The position numbers and the translations under genes are program-made. 64,000 bases of DNA, taken from Chiua virens (lineage: Eukaryota > Basidiomycota > Agaricomycetes > Boletales > Boletaceae). How positions within the stretch are numbered: position 1 is the stretch's first letter; each line of letters opens with the position of its first letter. The DNA lies in contig JAHNUO010000002.1 in the NCBI GenBank assembly GCA_019787685.1, positions 1,364,001-1,428,000 on the forward strand, written 5' to 3'. This document shows positions 12,897 through 23,815 of this stretch, piece by piece. The notes beneath the pieces are model-generated. The model was given only the letters and a program-made list of their open reading frames with translations. It was not told the origin of the DNA and did no database searches.

Positions 12897-14252
12897 ATGT
12901 CGGATGTAGTCCTGCAACATGTACTCGCGGACTTGAGGCCACTGTGCGTTGACATTCAACAGTTTTTCTCCCGTTGACTAGTTCTCGCAGAGTGATCCCG
13001 AAACTTCAAGCAGAGAAAGATGTTCACTTTGATTCGAGACCTGCGCCTGGTTCTAAACGAGGGACTGTGGAAGTTCACCGTGGAGGTCCGCTTCCGTTCT
13101 ATCCCCTTTACAGTTCGTTCAGTCGCATTGCAGAAACTTACCAGTTTGCTTATTTCTTTCGGAAGACCGAACCTCATACGGTTCTGTTCAAGGCAGGAAA
13201 AATGACAGCCCAGCACGCAGGCTTAAACTTACAAGGTTCTTTAGTCTCGATATTTTGTCACCGCGCCCCTTCATACGGAAGTATTCACCAAGCCTACCTC
13301 GTCCCGACTTGCAGACCGGAGTTCCCCACCGAAGGCTCGGGCCCCTACCAAACAAAGCAAGCGTAAACGTGTCAAGGCCTCTAGAAAAGGGAAGAACAAA
13401 GTATCTTTCAATGATCTTGACGAGGATGAATGGTCCGCGGAGGAAACTGAAGAAAACGTTGATGACACTGATCCTATACCAAGAGAGGCCCGCCTGATTC
13501 GGAAGCAACGCCGCATCATATACCAGGAAGAAGAAAATGTCGACCAGGCTGATTATCTTCGTGAAGATGTTATGATGGACTCTCCGCCCCCTGACATGGA
13601 TGAAGGATCTTCAGGAGATCCCGGTTTGCAAGCCGAATCGCATGTCTCACAAGATACAGCGATCGAGGTTGACCAGTCAAGGATGGATAGAGATCATGAT
13701 GCTGTTTCAGGGGACACAACGGACCGTTCAATGCTGGCTCCCGATACCGAGGATATCGAGCTCGTCGTGGAGGAAGAAGAAAAGAAACCAAAACCACTTC
13801 TCAAGCTCAAATACCAATCTTTTCATATATCCGGACATTGTTTATGTGTAGTCGTGGAGCCGTGGCCGCCTCTACGCGTGCCAGAAACCAGGCCACAGTC
13901 GATCAGTCTCGGAACGTCACTTCAGCGTGCGAGTCTCGAGTCAACACCGAGCGGGTCTGTCATAGCAGGACAGAGAGCGAAGACACCATTGTTCCTTCCA
14001 GAGCATGACGAAGCACTGAGCGATGCATATCTTACAAGAGAAAAGACCCGTCCTCCGGTACCTCTCTTCCAGGACGCAGCATCAAGAATCGGAGATGATG
14101 AAGATGATGATTATAGCGACGATGACCTGATGAACTTCAGTCAAACGCTCAACGCAGCGGGTCACATGCATACTATAACGGCTGATGATGATGACGACAT
14201 GGATGGAGCAATATTATTTGGAGACGCGGATGAAGTGAGGGAACTGCTCTAG
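12897..14252 (+). CDS. Unidentified protein: short N-terminal folded region plus acidic, low-complexity tail
   Basis: I do not recognise this family. Splicing short introns gives MSDVVLQHVLADLRPL | VIPKLQAEKDVHFDSRP | GETYQFAYFFRKTEPHTV, about 80 ordered residues. A long hydrophilic region follows from about 13293, with a basic patch (KQSKRKRVKASRKGKNK), then strongly acidic stretches (EDEWSAEETEENVDD; EELVVEEEEKKPK-like) and a DDEDDDYSDDDL run near the C-terminus. This charge pattern is typical of nuclear chromatin or RNA factors, which is inference only. The intron joining the N-terminal exon to the tail (about 13220-13292) does not give matching phases in the sequence as shown, so a one-base error or a different splice is likely there. 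The stop at 14252 lies 47 bp from the convergent EF-G2 stop. Confidence 0.6.
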
Positions 14253-14299
14253 GATGATATCGAGTAATGCAAACTTGAAACAGTAAAAGTCTATGTGTA

Positions 14300-16846
14300 T
14301 TACACTCGCCCAATTTCTCTTAAAATCTCTAATTTGCGAGGCTCTGCTACCTGTCGGAATCCAGCGTTCGTCATATCAAAGCAGCCATGGCCTCCAGATA
14401 ATGCGCGCAATCGTGTCGAATAATCCACCATTTGACTCAGCGGAGCCGTGACATATACTGTTTGCGTTGCTTGTCGCAAAGCGGAGGCCATCGAAGACAC
14501 CTTGAGAGAAGTTGACGAAGGCGAGAGTTCCTCGGGAGGGATATATAGCCCGTCCGGAGAATAAGGGTCACCATCCTCGTCAATTGCTACAGACGAACTG
14601 GCAAGGTCGAGAACTTCACCACTGTGCTCAGTAATGTCTTTGACAACTTTACCGAGGGAATCTACTTGGACGGATATTTTGAGATTAATGTAAGGTTCGA
14701 GGATAGGTCCCATTCCTGCCTCTCTAAGCTTGGAGCGCAATATATATGAACTTGCGCCAGTGAGAATGGATGGCGGTGCTTGATGCGGTAAAGTGAATTG
14801 CGTTATTTGGACCTTGACGTTGGACAACGGGAGAGATGTGTGAGGGGAACTGGAGAGCGCACTTGAAATACCACGTGCGAGGTTCGCCAGTGGATCGAGT
14901 TGGGTTGAATATGAATCGGGAGATTTGAGTGGGTTGCCACGAGAGTCTAACACGAGGTTACCATCGAATGCTGGATCCCCTTGTTCATCATCTCCGAGAG
15001 GGGCTACTGATAGTGCAATCTTGACGGTCGTTGTTTTACCAGCGATTTCTGTCGACCACTCTTCCTGCCGTGCTGGAATACTGGAATCCACAGTTTCTCG
15101 GTAACTGACCTGACGACTACCGAATTCGAACCTGGCGCCCCATTCACCCCTTAATCGACCTTCTATGATCTCCAGATGCAAGGCACCGAGGCCATGGACA
15201 AGAATTTGGCCCTCCTGATTGTCCATGCGGACCGAAGGATCTGTGCGAATTAACGAGCGAATGGCTTCTTGGACCGGGTCGAGGTCAGAGTGAGAATTAG
15301 GTATGACTGAGACCGACATAACAGCGGGAGGTGGTGTGACCCCTCGAAGTGACATTTGAGAAGAATTGTATTTTCCGACGTTTCGCGTGTCAACAAGGGT
15401 ATCCCCAGTGCGAGTGTATTTGAGACCGAGAATGACTCCAACGGATCCATACGGGAGAGACTCTACTTCCTCTACTTCTGAAGCGTACAACAAGAGAAGC
15501 TTTGATATCTGCTCTTTTTGGCCTGTGTTGACATTGTATATGGTCCTCTGAGGCTTGAGGGTCCCTGCAATGACAAGGATGTCGGAGAGGGAAACTGCAG
15601 ACGGTGTTTGACTCACCTGAGTACACTCGTATAAATGTCATCCATCCCTTTCGTTTGTCCCACGCGACCTTCCAAGCCAACAGGCGCACCGGAGTATCTG
15701 GAGATTCAGCTTGCAAGCGTACATCCAGAGGACTTGCGAGTAAATGTCCAGCATAATCCATAACCAGCTCCGTACCAATACTTTTGACAGCGGAACCGCA
15801 CAACACAGGAGAATCTGATTCTCGAGAGTCGCCTTTCGCAGGTGAGGTATTATCTCTGTGGAATCTATATTAAGATAAGAGTACGGATCCGATGGAAAGG
15901 CAAGGAGTCGATCCATGAGAGCCTCTGAGAACATTGCAAGGCTTTCCAAGAGCGCATTTCGAGCAGGTACCAGGTGATGAATGATCGGATGATCGGCCGG
16001 GAATATCTCCGCGAATTCTGAGGGATGCTTGACTAGAGGGAGGGGATGCCGAATGTGATTTCCATCTTCTGTCCACTTCCAAAGTTCCCACTTCAAAAGG
16101 TCCACCAAACCTTCGATGCCGGGTTCTGCCCGAGAATAATTTTCCGGGTCCATGGATGCCAAGGGGAATGTAATCGCCAAAGGATTCGAATGTAATCTGT
16201 GGGTTAAGAGGGATAGCAATGAGGACCTGAACGACGCTCCTGGTCGGTCAAGCTTGTTCACGAATAACATGCGGGTTGCTACGTTGTATCTGTAAACGGT
16301 GGAGGTCGGAACTGACGTGAAACCAGTCGATTATATGAAATGCGCACTTGGATAGCTGGTTCCATACACCCTTCGTTTGCGCCTCGACACCCTCGACAGA
16401 GTCCATCAACACAATGGCCCCGTCGACCACGCGACTTGCGCTCTCGACCTCCATGCCAAAGTCAGCATGGCCTGGGGTGTCAATTAGATTGAAATTCCAG
16501 TTTTTCCATTTAACCGGTATGCTTGCGGACTGTATAGTTATGCCCCTCTCCCTCTCGGCGGGTAGGAAGTCAGTGGTAGTGCTCCCGTTGTCGACAGAGC
16601 CGGGTGATGGAATATACGATGACTTGTGCAAAATAGACTCCGTTAACGTCGTTTTTCCGGAGTCTTCGAGAACATCAGACGGCATTCACGAGACAATCTG
16701 TGTACATACCAATGTGAGCCACAAGTGCCATATTCCTGGTGCTAGGAAGCCTCATTTTGAGCCAGGGATACAAAGAAACGATGTGAGAGTAGGCCAAAAC
16801 TGGCATGACGAGCGTCACATTTCCGGGGAAAACGACGACGCAGCAT
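14300..16846 (-). CDS. MEF2: Mitochondrial elongation factor G2 (ribosome-recycling GTPase, GFM2/MEF2)
   Basis: This GTPase works with mitochondrial ribosome recycling factor to split post-termination mitoribosomes. Reading minus from ATG 16846, an Arg-rich mitochondrial presequence (MLRRRFPRK...) leads to RNMALVAHIDSGKTTLTE (P-loop, split by an intron after HI). Then come ERERGITIQSASIPV (switch I), NLIDTPGHADF (switch II), FVNKLDRPGASF (G4), PVLCGSAVKSIG (G5 region), SHSDLDPVQEAIRSL-type domain III, QILVHGLGALHLEII and a domain IV/V tail with GGHGCFDMTNAGFRQV, ending at 14300. One extra base near 16743 produces a TAG between the presequence and the GTPase domain, and one missing base near 15813 precedes SPVLCGS. 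Otherwise all motifs are intact. The N-terminus is divergent from the 107-bp-distant STE14 gene. Confidence 0.9.
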
Positions 16847-16953
16847 GACCTGCTTAGCAGGCCTAACCAAGAGGACTACAATTAAGTATTACATAAAGTG
16901 ATTCAGTAAACAACGTCAACTCTCAGTGACCTTTGTACTGATATTCCTCTATC

Positions 16954-17944
16954 ATGCAGGACATCCAAGTCGATGTCTTTGAACAACGCGTACAGGAACG
17001 CAGAAACGCGAAACACCCACTGACGACAATTCCCGCGACCGTAGAGACACATGGCAACATTCCGAACACTCCCCTCGCCGCGTCCACAATATCATTCTTG
17101 CTCGGCGGCGCTTTTGCCCTCGGCTTCTGTCTTTTCTTGCAAGGTGGCCTCTCATCACACTGGTGGGCCACATATCAGCTCGGACTCTTCGTTTCAGCAT
17201 GGTCGGCTTTCCATTGGGGTGAATTCGCAGTGACGGCGGGTTGGAATCTAGAAAAGTGTAGCGTGGACTGTGAGCACGTCGCCATTTTTTGCAACATCTA
17301 ATTCCACAACTTACTTGTATCCAGCGTTTTTACTTGAAAATGGTGCAATGTATCATATCGCAAATGGCATTGCGCTTGTCGAATACCTTGTTACCCTGTT
17401 CTTCTCTCCCTCGTCGAAGACATTCGCTTACATATCTACTATTGGTGTGTCACTCGTGCAGCCTCTTACCACCTTCTCCTGATTAAGAACGATAGGTGTT
17501 GCTTTCGTACTTGCTGGGCAGGCATTGAGGACAACTGCAATGATGCATGCAGCTACCAACTTCTCGCATTCAGTGGCACTCCGTAAACGGGACACTCATC
17601 AACTGGTGACCAACGGAGTATACGCGTAGGCTCATATTTTTGCACCGCGACCATCTGATTTCGATCCATGTTGCCCCAGTTGGTTCCGTCATCCTTCATA
17701 TACCGGTTTTTTCTACTGGGCTTTAGGCACGCAAATGGTACTGCAAAACCCAGTCAGCTTTGTAGGCTTCGCCATAGTCCTCTGGAGGTTCTTCTACCGG
17801 CGCACGCGAGGTCTGACTCTTGCTCTATCCAGTTCTTTGCTGACTATCCCTGCAGTCGAAGAGAAGGCTCTGGTACAATTCTTTGGCAATGACTATGAAT
17901 CATATCGGCGTCGAGTTGGGACATGGATCCCCTTTATTCCATAA
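16954..17944 (+). CDS. STE14: Protein-S-isoprenylcysteine O-methyltransferase (ICMT)
   Basis: This ER membrane enzyme methylates the C-terminal prenyl-cysteine of CaaX proteins such as Ras and mating pheromone. Exons give several hydrophobic segments (SFLLGGAFALGFCLFL, ATYQLGLFVSAWSAFHWGEF), then VDSFLLENGAMYHIANG, GQALRTTAMMHAATNFSHSV, and the catalytic C-terminal signature WFRHPSYTGFFYWALGTQ with LVLQNPVSFVGFAIVLWRFF-like sequence and VEEKALVQFFGNDY...RVGTWIPFIP. Four short introns splice in phase (for example donor after the TGGACT at about 17265, acceptor TATCCAG near 17325). The reading frame is clean. Length (about 245 aa) fits the family. Confidence 0.92.
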
Positions 17945-18080
17945 GAGGCGGTTGATCTACGTTGACGTGTATCACGCGAGCTGAAGTAATGAAATAGCAT
18001 GATTACATGGTCATACAGAGCTGTTCGTGATTGCTGCCTACTTGGCATAGGTTTTGACCATGATGTCCAACTCATCCCTC

Positions 18081-18808
18081 TCAGTCTGTGACCACTGTCG
18101 TCCGCTCTGAAACATAGATACCGTCAAGGAATTTACGAATATCCTTGTTCCGCACTTTGCAGCTACCCTGGATCGATGCGGCTGCAAGAGCCTATCAGTC
18201 GCTGGTCCATTAACTTTGGTTGTCGATATACCTGATTGTGAGACATTCTCGATGTCATTACCCTCCAGGATAAGCTCGTCCTTCTGTGCTTTCGACTCTG
18301 ATATTGTCACCCCATCCAACATGTCGACCAACCGAATGGCCTGCCGAGAAATCAGCATACGCTCCCATATCATTTCATTTAATGCGCACCTTCTCCCCTA
18401 AGAAATTCACAATCTCCAGCTTCCGCCCGTCATCTTGAATAATAGAGTTGACAGGGAAGTGAGCGTAGACCGCACGCATTTTGTAGAGGAAGCCCTGAGT
18501 ATTGCGTCAGCATATCGATTAGGACGGACGCGGATATCGCATACCTTCGTCACCCCAATGATCATGTTGCTGATCAAACTTTTGATAGTGTTTAGACAAG
18601 CGACGTGCTTGCGTCCTCCTTGCCATACAGCCAAGGTAACTTTCGACTTGTTCTTGCCGGCTTTGACGACTCGGATGTCCATGTCGACATGACGAACGTT
18701 TTTCGTGAGCGTGCCCCGTGGACCAGTCACTTTGATGACTCGAGACTTAATCTCGATAGTGACGCCTTCAGGAATGTCAAGTTCTTCCGTCTTGAGGACG
18801 TCGCGCAT
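18081..18808 (-). CDS. RPL9: 60S ribosomal protein L9 (uL6)
   Basis: This is a large-subunit ribosomal protein near the sarcin-ricin loop and the GTPase-associated centre. The start [16 protein letters not shown] is the form common in basidiomycetes. It continues [12 protein letters not shown] sequence ([18 protein letters not shown]), [82 protein letters not shown] and [17 protein letters not shown] at 18081. Three introns splice in phase. The acceptor before AASIQG is the second AG (GCTCTTGCAG), not the upstream GATAG. A likely 5' UTR intron lies upstream: GTGAGC at about 18970 and CCCAG just before the ATG. Frame intact. Confidence 0.93.
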
Positions 18809-19253
18809 CTGGGATACAGGACAGTTAGCGACAGGTTATCCTCTGGCGATGGACGGAATCCATCATTTAGACGCGGCTAGACTGCATGCGACGAGATATA
18901 TGGTATCGGGGAGGGAGGAAGACACACTCGGTGGTCATTGAACGGCACGAAATGACTTACTTTGTGCTCACCGTTGTTCTTGAGGTCGTTGACCACTGAG
19001 CTTTGATACTGCACTGCAAAGCGTAGGCCCACCGGCTAATTGCGGTCGGAGCTTAAAATGCCTGAAGAGAACGATTCCTAGCGTTTGACGACATTTGCTT
19101 CTTTACCTTCATCCACCATCACCGTCATTGGGAGCTCCGGCCACCGTCACTTTTAAGTGAAATATTATTATTCAGAGTCTTCTCGCTAGGCGGTTCTAGG
19201 TGAAACTCGTGTAACTTTGACAAGAGCTTGCGACGTCATAAGCTTGAAGTGAC

Positions 19254-21794
19254 ATGTCGTCGATGTACTCTCAGCCTCCCGTCTATGGGCAGGTCACTTA
19301 TCCAGCACCAGGCTATCAGTCTGCTGTTACTTCGTATTCCTACCAGCAACCACCACAACCGGCCCCTCCAGTATATCATGTGGATCCCAACTCATTCCGA
19401 CGTGATTTTACTGCCCGTCTGGCAGAACTTACCATTAACTCCAGGCCGATAATCCAGACGCTATCCATGTTTGCTCAAGAGTACTCAAGATGGGCCGACG
19501 TGGTCGCACAGTGCATCGACGCGCACATTAGAAGGGTGAGCCTTCAATTCATTACCATGCGATTTTTACTTGTCACAGCGGATGGGATGGGCGGGCAGTC
19601 TTTCGCTTTGCATTGTTATCTGTTGCTTGCAAACGATGTATATAGAGCCCTTCATGTAGTCTGAGCAAAGATAACCTCTCGTGGCCCGATTGAAGGGCAC
19701 CGCTGCCGACAGCGGTAAGAAGAGGACGAGTCCTGAGAATCTGTTGTAGAACCCAATTTTGCCTGTTTTTCTGTCGTCTTCTTCCCCCTTCCCTCCGCAG
19801 CCCAGTCGCTGACTCATCCTTCCATTTTTGGTTTGCCTTCGTTAGGTGCCCCCTTGGATGAAGTTGCCCGCGTTCTATCTCCTCGATGCCGTCTCCAAGA
19901 ATGTCTTTGATCCGTATGCGCGCCATTTTGCGCCGTTCGCCATACCGTTATTCCTCGACACTTATCAGCAGGTGGACCAGGCAACTCGCAGTAAAATGGA
20001 AGAAATGCTTCTCACCTGGAGAACTGGTGCACCCAGTGGTAAGGAACTCTTCGGTGTCATAACTCAACTCGCAATCGAGCGTGGTGTTTGGGGCGGCGAC
20101 TCTGCCTCATCACTGGACGTAAGTGTTTCTCTCCCATTCCTTAATCATGCTTGAGGTTCACGGATTGTTGCACAGGGACATTCATCCGGCCAAGTCTCCA
20201 AGGTGCAAGTTCTCACTGAACTCGAATTTACGTTAGGTCAGAAGGAGAGGGCTCTTCAAGTCAATCCCTGGGACGTTACGGCACAAAAACATGTCGAAGT
20301 CCTGCAACAGGCGAGATATCATTCACCCACCTATTATATCTCATTGCTTACCATCACACCAATATAGTTACGGAAATTGGTAGAAACTGGTGTTTCTCAG
20401 GATGAACTACGACAGATTCTCAGTCAATTACGATCCCTCACACGCGCACCCCAAGCACCCCCTCAGGCATTGGCAGCCCCGCCCTCGTCATACCCGCCGT
20501 CGACATCCACGTATCCATATTCGCAGCAGCCTTCCTATGGACGTCACTTTCACTCAACATATGCGACCGCCCCTCCGCCCCAGCCCCCCGCTGCATACAA
20601 TTATCCAGCGGAAGTGGCAAAGAGTGAACCAATGAACCTCTCCGCTCTGCTATCATCCGTGCAATCTAGTTCACCTCCATCTACGGTTCCGGCGATACCC
20701 TCGACCAACATAACGAGCCTATATAATGCACTTCTAAAAGCGGGGGTCGTTTCGACTGATAGTACGCCCATTGGCGCGGGTTCAAATCATGATGAAGAAA
20801 GGACACCTCCCCCATCCAGCAGTCTGAGCCGCGACAACACTCGTGCCTACAGAAAAGCTGTCCTTTCTGAAAGGATCAAACTTACCACCACGGATATTGT
20901 TAGGTATGTGCCGCCCAGATTTGTTTTAAATGCTTTATTTACATGTCCTACCCAGAAAACGACCCTCCGTTGTGTCATTTTTGTATGATCGACTCCCTGC
21001 CCAGTGTAAGCAGTGCGGCATGCGATTTAGTGACGACGCTTCCGGAAAGAGGGCTATGGACGATCACCTAGACATGCACTTCAGACAGAACAGAAAAGTT
21101 AATCAAAACCAGGGCCGTGGACATAACAGAAGTTGGCTCGTGAGTATTGAGGTATGTAACATTTAGGATTTCGGTTTGTTTTCGAAGTTGAGTGACATTT
21201 CTTAGGATTGGCTTCACGAAGGAACATCGGACGTGAAGGTAAAACGTCGAGCCGATGGTACTCGACCGACTTCTCTGAAGGCAGCAGCAGTTGCCGAGGC
21301 TGCTCAGCGTGATGCCGAACTCCGTGCACAGTTTGTTGTGGTTCCGCCGGGAGATGAGGCCAAATCAATATCATGTTCAATATGTAAGGAAGCGATGAAA
21401 TCTGAGTTCCTGGAGGAGGATGAAGAGTGGGTGTGGAGGAATGCCGTTAAGAGAGACGACAAGGTCTGTGATTTTTTCTTCTGCAGCCACTTCCTGTTAA
21501 TAACTTGAGTAGATTTATCATGCGACGTGTTATTCAGAAGCTATGAGTTCTGCACAGAATCTCGCGGCGCGGTTACGGGATGGTCGTAGTCGCTCGCGAA
21601 CGCCAGAGGTGGTTGGTATTCGTTCAACACCTTCGAAGGGGAGCAGTCAACGGACCTCGTTATCACCTTCTTCTAATGCCAAACGTGCCATGCTTAAGCG
21701 TAAGATCGTCAGCGACGATCAGAGCTCTGAGGTTCGTCCCGGCGACCAGGTGGATAGTACGCCTCCTATGAAGAAGCTCGCACTTTCATCATGA
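19254..21794 (+). CDS. PCF11: Pre-mRNA cleavage/termination factor Pcf11-like
   Basis: This is a subunit of cleavage factor IA; it binds the RNA polymerase II CTD and couples 3'-end processing to termination. After a Pro/Tyr-rich start, a CTD-interacting domain begins (FRRDFTARLAELTINSRPII, QEYSRWADVVAQCIDAHIRR, then VPPWMKLPAFYLLDAVSKN and IPLFLDTYQQVDQATRSKM). Next come VETGVSQDELRQILSQL, a Pro/Ser linker, then zinc-finger regions: QCKQCGMRF...MDDHLDMHF (C2H2-like, about 21005-21085) and SCSICKEAMKSEF...IYHATCYSEA (about 21370-21545). The tail is Ser/Arg-rich and ends KKLALSS. One intron (20311-20367) uses a GC donor and the first coding intron (19536-19845) is unusually long. Frame intact. 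Confidence 0.88.
19536..19845 (+). other. Unusually long intron in PCF11
   Basis: This 310-nt intron separates HIRR from VPPWMK; other introns in the window are mostly 45-60 nt. It has a GTGAGC donor, a pyrimidine-rich tract with a possible internal acceptor (about 19800), and a GCTGAC branch followed by CGTTAG at 19845. CTGA boxes occur near 19660 and 19735, but no convincing C box is paired with them. Confidence 0.75.
20311..20367 (+). other. GC-AG intron in PCF11
   Basis: The exon ends CTGCAACAG and the intron begins GCGAGA and ends AATATAG. Splicing joins LQQ to LRKLVETG in phase. Length is 57 nt with a TTAC-type branch region. Confidence 0.8.
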
Positions 21795-22255
21795 GACCAA
21801 CCAGCATGCTGACATCTTTATTGGGGTAGTTTATTCTTAAGGATGGATCGTTAAGCCATTTGTATTATTGCATGTTGCACACCGTAATACCATAAGTATC
21901 AATGTCATTGTTTTAGAAAAATGAGACTACTTGGGGAGATTAGTCAGGCTACCTAAGGGGTTATTGACAGGTTGCTCCGAGTCATGCACACCGAAGTCCA
22001 TCGCTTCTCTCCCACTGGCACTCTCGCGTTCCCACTTGCATGTCGCCCTTCAAGTTGCTGTGTGCACTCCTTAGCACGTTTGACATGTATATATTGAAAT
22101 TGCGATTGCGATCAAGACAAAGAAAGATTTAATCAGAGCAAGTCACCGGTGGACTAGCGCCATGTCGAAAGGGGATCGAGAAGTGCAAGGATAAGAAACA
22201 AGACAGGAAAACAGAGTATCATACTCAACGTTCAACGTTCAGCCTTTGCATTACA
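21795..22255. other. Intergenic, no feature seen
   Basis: This is 460 bp downstream of PCF11. It is AT-richer than the coding sequence and has no ORF with coding character. It presumably holds the PCF11 3' UTR. Confidence 0.5.
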
Positions 22256-22528
22256 TCAACGCAGCTCCCAGGTCTTGTTGGGATCGCGAGCAGGAGTGTT
22301 ATGCCAAGATGGAAGTGGCAATGGCAGCCACCCGGGTGTGGTAAGGCCACTACCACCCGCACCGAATACAAAGCCACCACTCAAACCTTCCATAGTGTCC
22401 GAATAACCTGATGTCATCCATTTCGTCAATTCCGACATATAAAACATCGGAGGAAACGCACCATTAGGCACGTTCACGGAAACGACATCGCCAGAGCACC
22501 AGCTCCACTGGATATACGAAAATTGCAA
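22256..22528 (-). CDS. Unresolved minus-strand coding segment (C-terminal fragment?)
   Basis: The minus frame is open from about 22600 to a stop at 22256 and ends GYSDTMEGLSGGFVFGAGG...LPSWHNTPARDPNKTWELR. Third positions look coding-like. Upstream on the same frame the text reads IFIDSTIVFKPFALRTTL then FSYIQWSWCSGDVV. I recognise no family and see no start. It overlaps the plus-strand frame at 22523-22864, and both cannot be real over the shared stretch. Confidence 0.3.
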   Translation of the reverse strand: MQFSYIQWSWCSGDVVSVNVPNGAFPPMFYMSELTKWMTSGYSDTMEGLSGGFVFGAGGSGLTTPGWLPLPLPSWHNTPARDPNKTWELR

Positions 22529-22864
22529 GGTGGTCCGGAGCGCGAATGGTTTGAATACAATTGTCGAATCTATGAAGATCGCCAGCCAAAAGCACGACCT
22601 ACTTTGGTACGCGTCCGAATCGATGTTTGTCGTCGTTTTCTAATCGAATCCCGCCAGTTTGCTTTCAGATGCAGATACGGCTCACTTCCAGATCACCCTT
22701 GCAGAAAAGCTGACCTCTTGGAAGAGTTCACCACTGAAATTTCAGTGTACCTGGGGATGATCTATCATTTAATCGAAATTTTCAAAGAGCGGGATGATTT
22801 TGCGGATGAGCTCAGTAAGCGTTATTTAATTGCTCTCACACTTGGGCTGGAATGTCGTTCCTGA
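22523..22864 (+). CDS. Unresolved plus-strand coding segment
   Basis: The plus frame reads GPEREWFEYNCRIYEDRQ, VRIDVCRRFLIESRQF, PCRKADLLEEFTTEISVYLG, IYHLIEIFKERDDFADEL. Composition and charge look like a helical protein exon. The frame is already open upstream of 22523, and its true end may be a splice donor near 22815. No family is recognised. It competes with the minus-strand frame next to it, so expression data are needed to choose. Confidence 0.3.
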   Translation: MQGGPEREWFEYNCRIYEDRQPKARPTLVRVRIDVCRRFLIESRQFAFRCRYGSLPDHPCRKADLLEEFTTEISVYLGMIYHLIEIFKERDDFADELSKRYLIALTLGLECRS

Positions 22865-23144
22865 CGATGTCCCAGTTACCCTCTTTTGTGTAGAATTAAC
22901 CGCAAACCCTCGGACTCATCGCGGACAGTGTTCTGAAAAGCACGCGTTCAATGCGAGTAAATCAAATACAGGAGTGCATACAGCGCTTCCTCTGGGGCTC
23001 TGAACCGTGCTGAACCGAACAAACACAGGGGTGGTACGCGACGCGTCCGTCAACACTAGTGCGTAAGTATATTTTGAAGGCACGGTCGTCATAAACTTTG
23101 AAATATTCGTGAGCTGCAGCCCCTCTGGCATGGGCAACCCGGGC

Positions 23145-23190
23145 TGCTTGTACTCACCTTCAGCGTGCTCCTTGCTGCGCGCAGCGCGCC
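23145..23190 (+). repeat. Diverged direct repeat, copy 1
   Basis: The segment GCTTGTACTCACCTTCA...TCCTTGCTGCGC resembles the segment at 23771-23815 (GCTTGCACTCACCCTTCA...CCCTTGCTGCGC). A GTGGTGCG motif follows both within about 50 bp. Identity is partial and was judged by eye. Confidence 0.4.
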
Positions 23191-23398
23191 AAAAAAGTCG
23201 ATGCTGGTGGTGCGACTCAGATCTGAAGACAAATGATGCCCTTCCTTGTCGAACCGTGACCTCCACTTCTCCTCAGGCTTCACCGCCCGCTCTCATCCAA
23301 GTCGCATTCCATTCCTGGCACGTCCTTGGCGTTCTCTTCATTCTTTTCTCGTTCCCAGTCTTATTATTCCTATTCCTATACTTTTTTTTACTGGACGA

Positions 23399-23719
23399 TG
23401 TCAGTGAATCAAGTTGAGGCTCAACTCATCCAACTCGCTGCACTCTTTAGATGATCGTTCTTGCACAACCAAACCATTTAAACGTTCTGCCTCAGCTCGA
23501 TCTCTGCCAACCACCAATCACAAATGATCACGATCGTGCTCGCGTTCATCTGCATCCCGTCATAATTCCGAGTCCGATGGTAGTGGCAGCACTTCCGAGT
23601 TAGATGACGGCCTTGATGTCAGTGGCGGTTACGCTGCACGTATCAAGCGAGCCGACGATAACAAGTATGTAGCTATTGACACGGTTACTCATGCATACCT
23701 CGTGTGCACCTTCAAGTAA
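23399..23719 (+). pseudogene. Broken Arg/Ser-rich reading frame
   Basis: From ATG 23399 the text reads MSVNQVEAQLIQLAALFR and then stops. One base later it continues DDRSCTTKPFKRSASARS, meets a TGA, and goes on in the same frame as SRSCSRSSASRHNSESDG, ELDDGLDVSGGYAARIKR, ADDNKYVAIDTV, with a stop at 23719. This could be a decayed gene, a retroelement gag-like fragment, or an exon set that I cannot splice. No family is recognised. It sits between the two copies of a diverged repeat, which fits a relic mobile or duplicated segment. Confidence 0.25.
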
Positions 23720-23770
23720 GTTCGTTCGAATTGCTGTGTGCACGAACGGTGGATGTGCACTTCTCCTGGC

Positions 23771-23815
23771 CGCTTGCACTCACCCTTCATCACCTCTCCC
23801 TTGCTGCGCATAGCA
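23771..23815 (+). repeat. Diverged direct repeat, copy 2
   Basis: This is the partner of the copy at 23145-23190, spaced about 630 bp from it. A pyrimidine-rich tract follows in both neighbourhoods (about 23330-23390 and 24020-24110). Confidence 0.4.

Noticed and set aside
19560..19760. C/D snoRNA inside the PCF11 intron
   Set aside because: CTGA-like D boxes exist, but no good RTGATGA box or terminal stem could be paired with them by eye.
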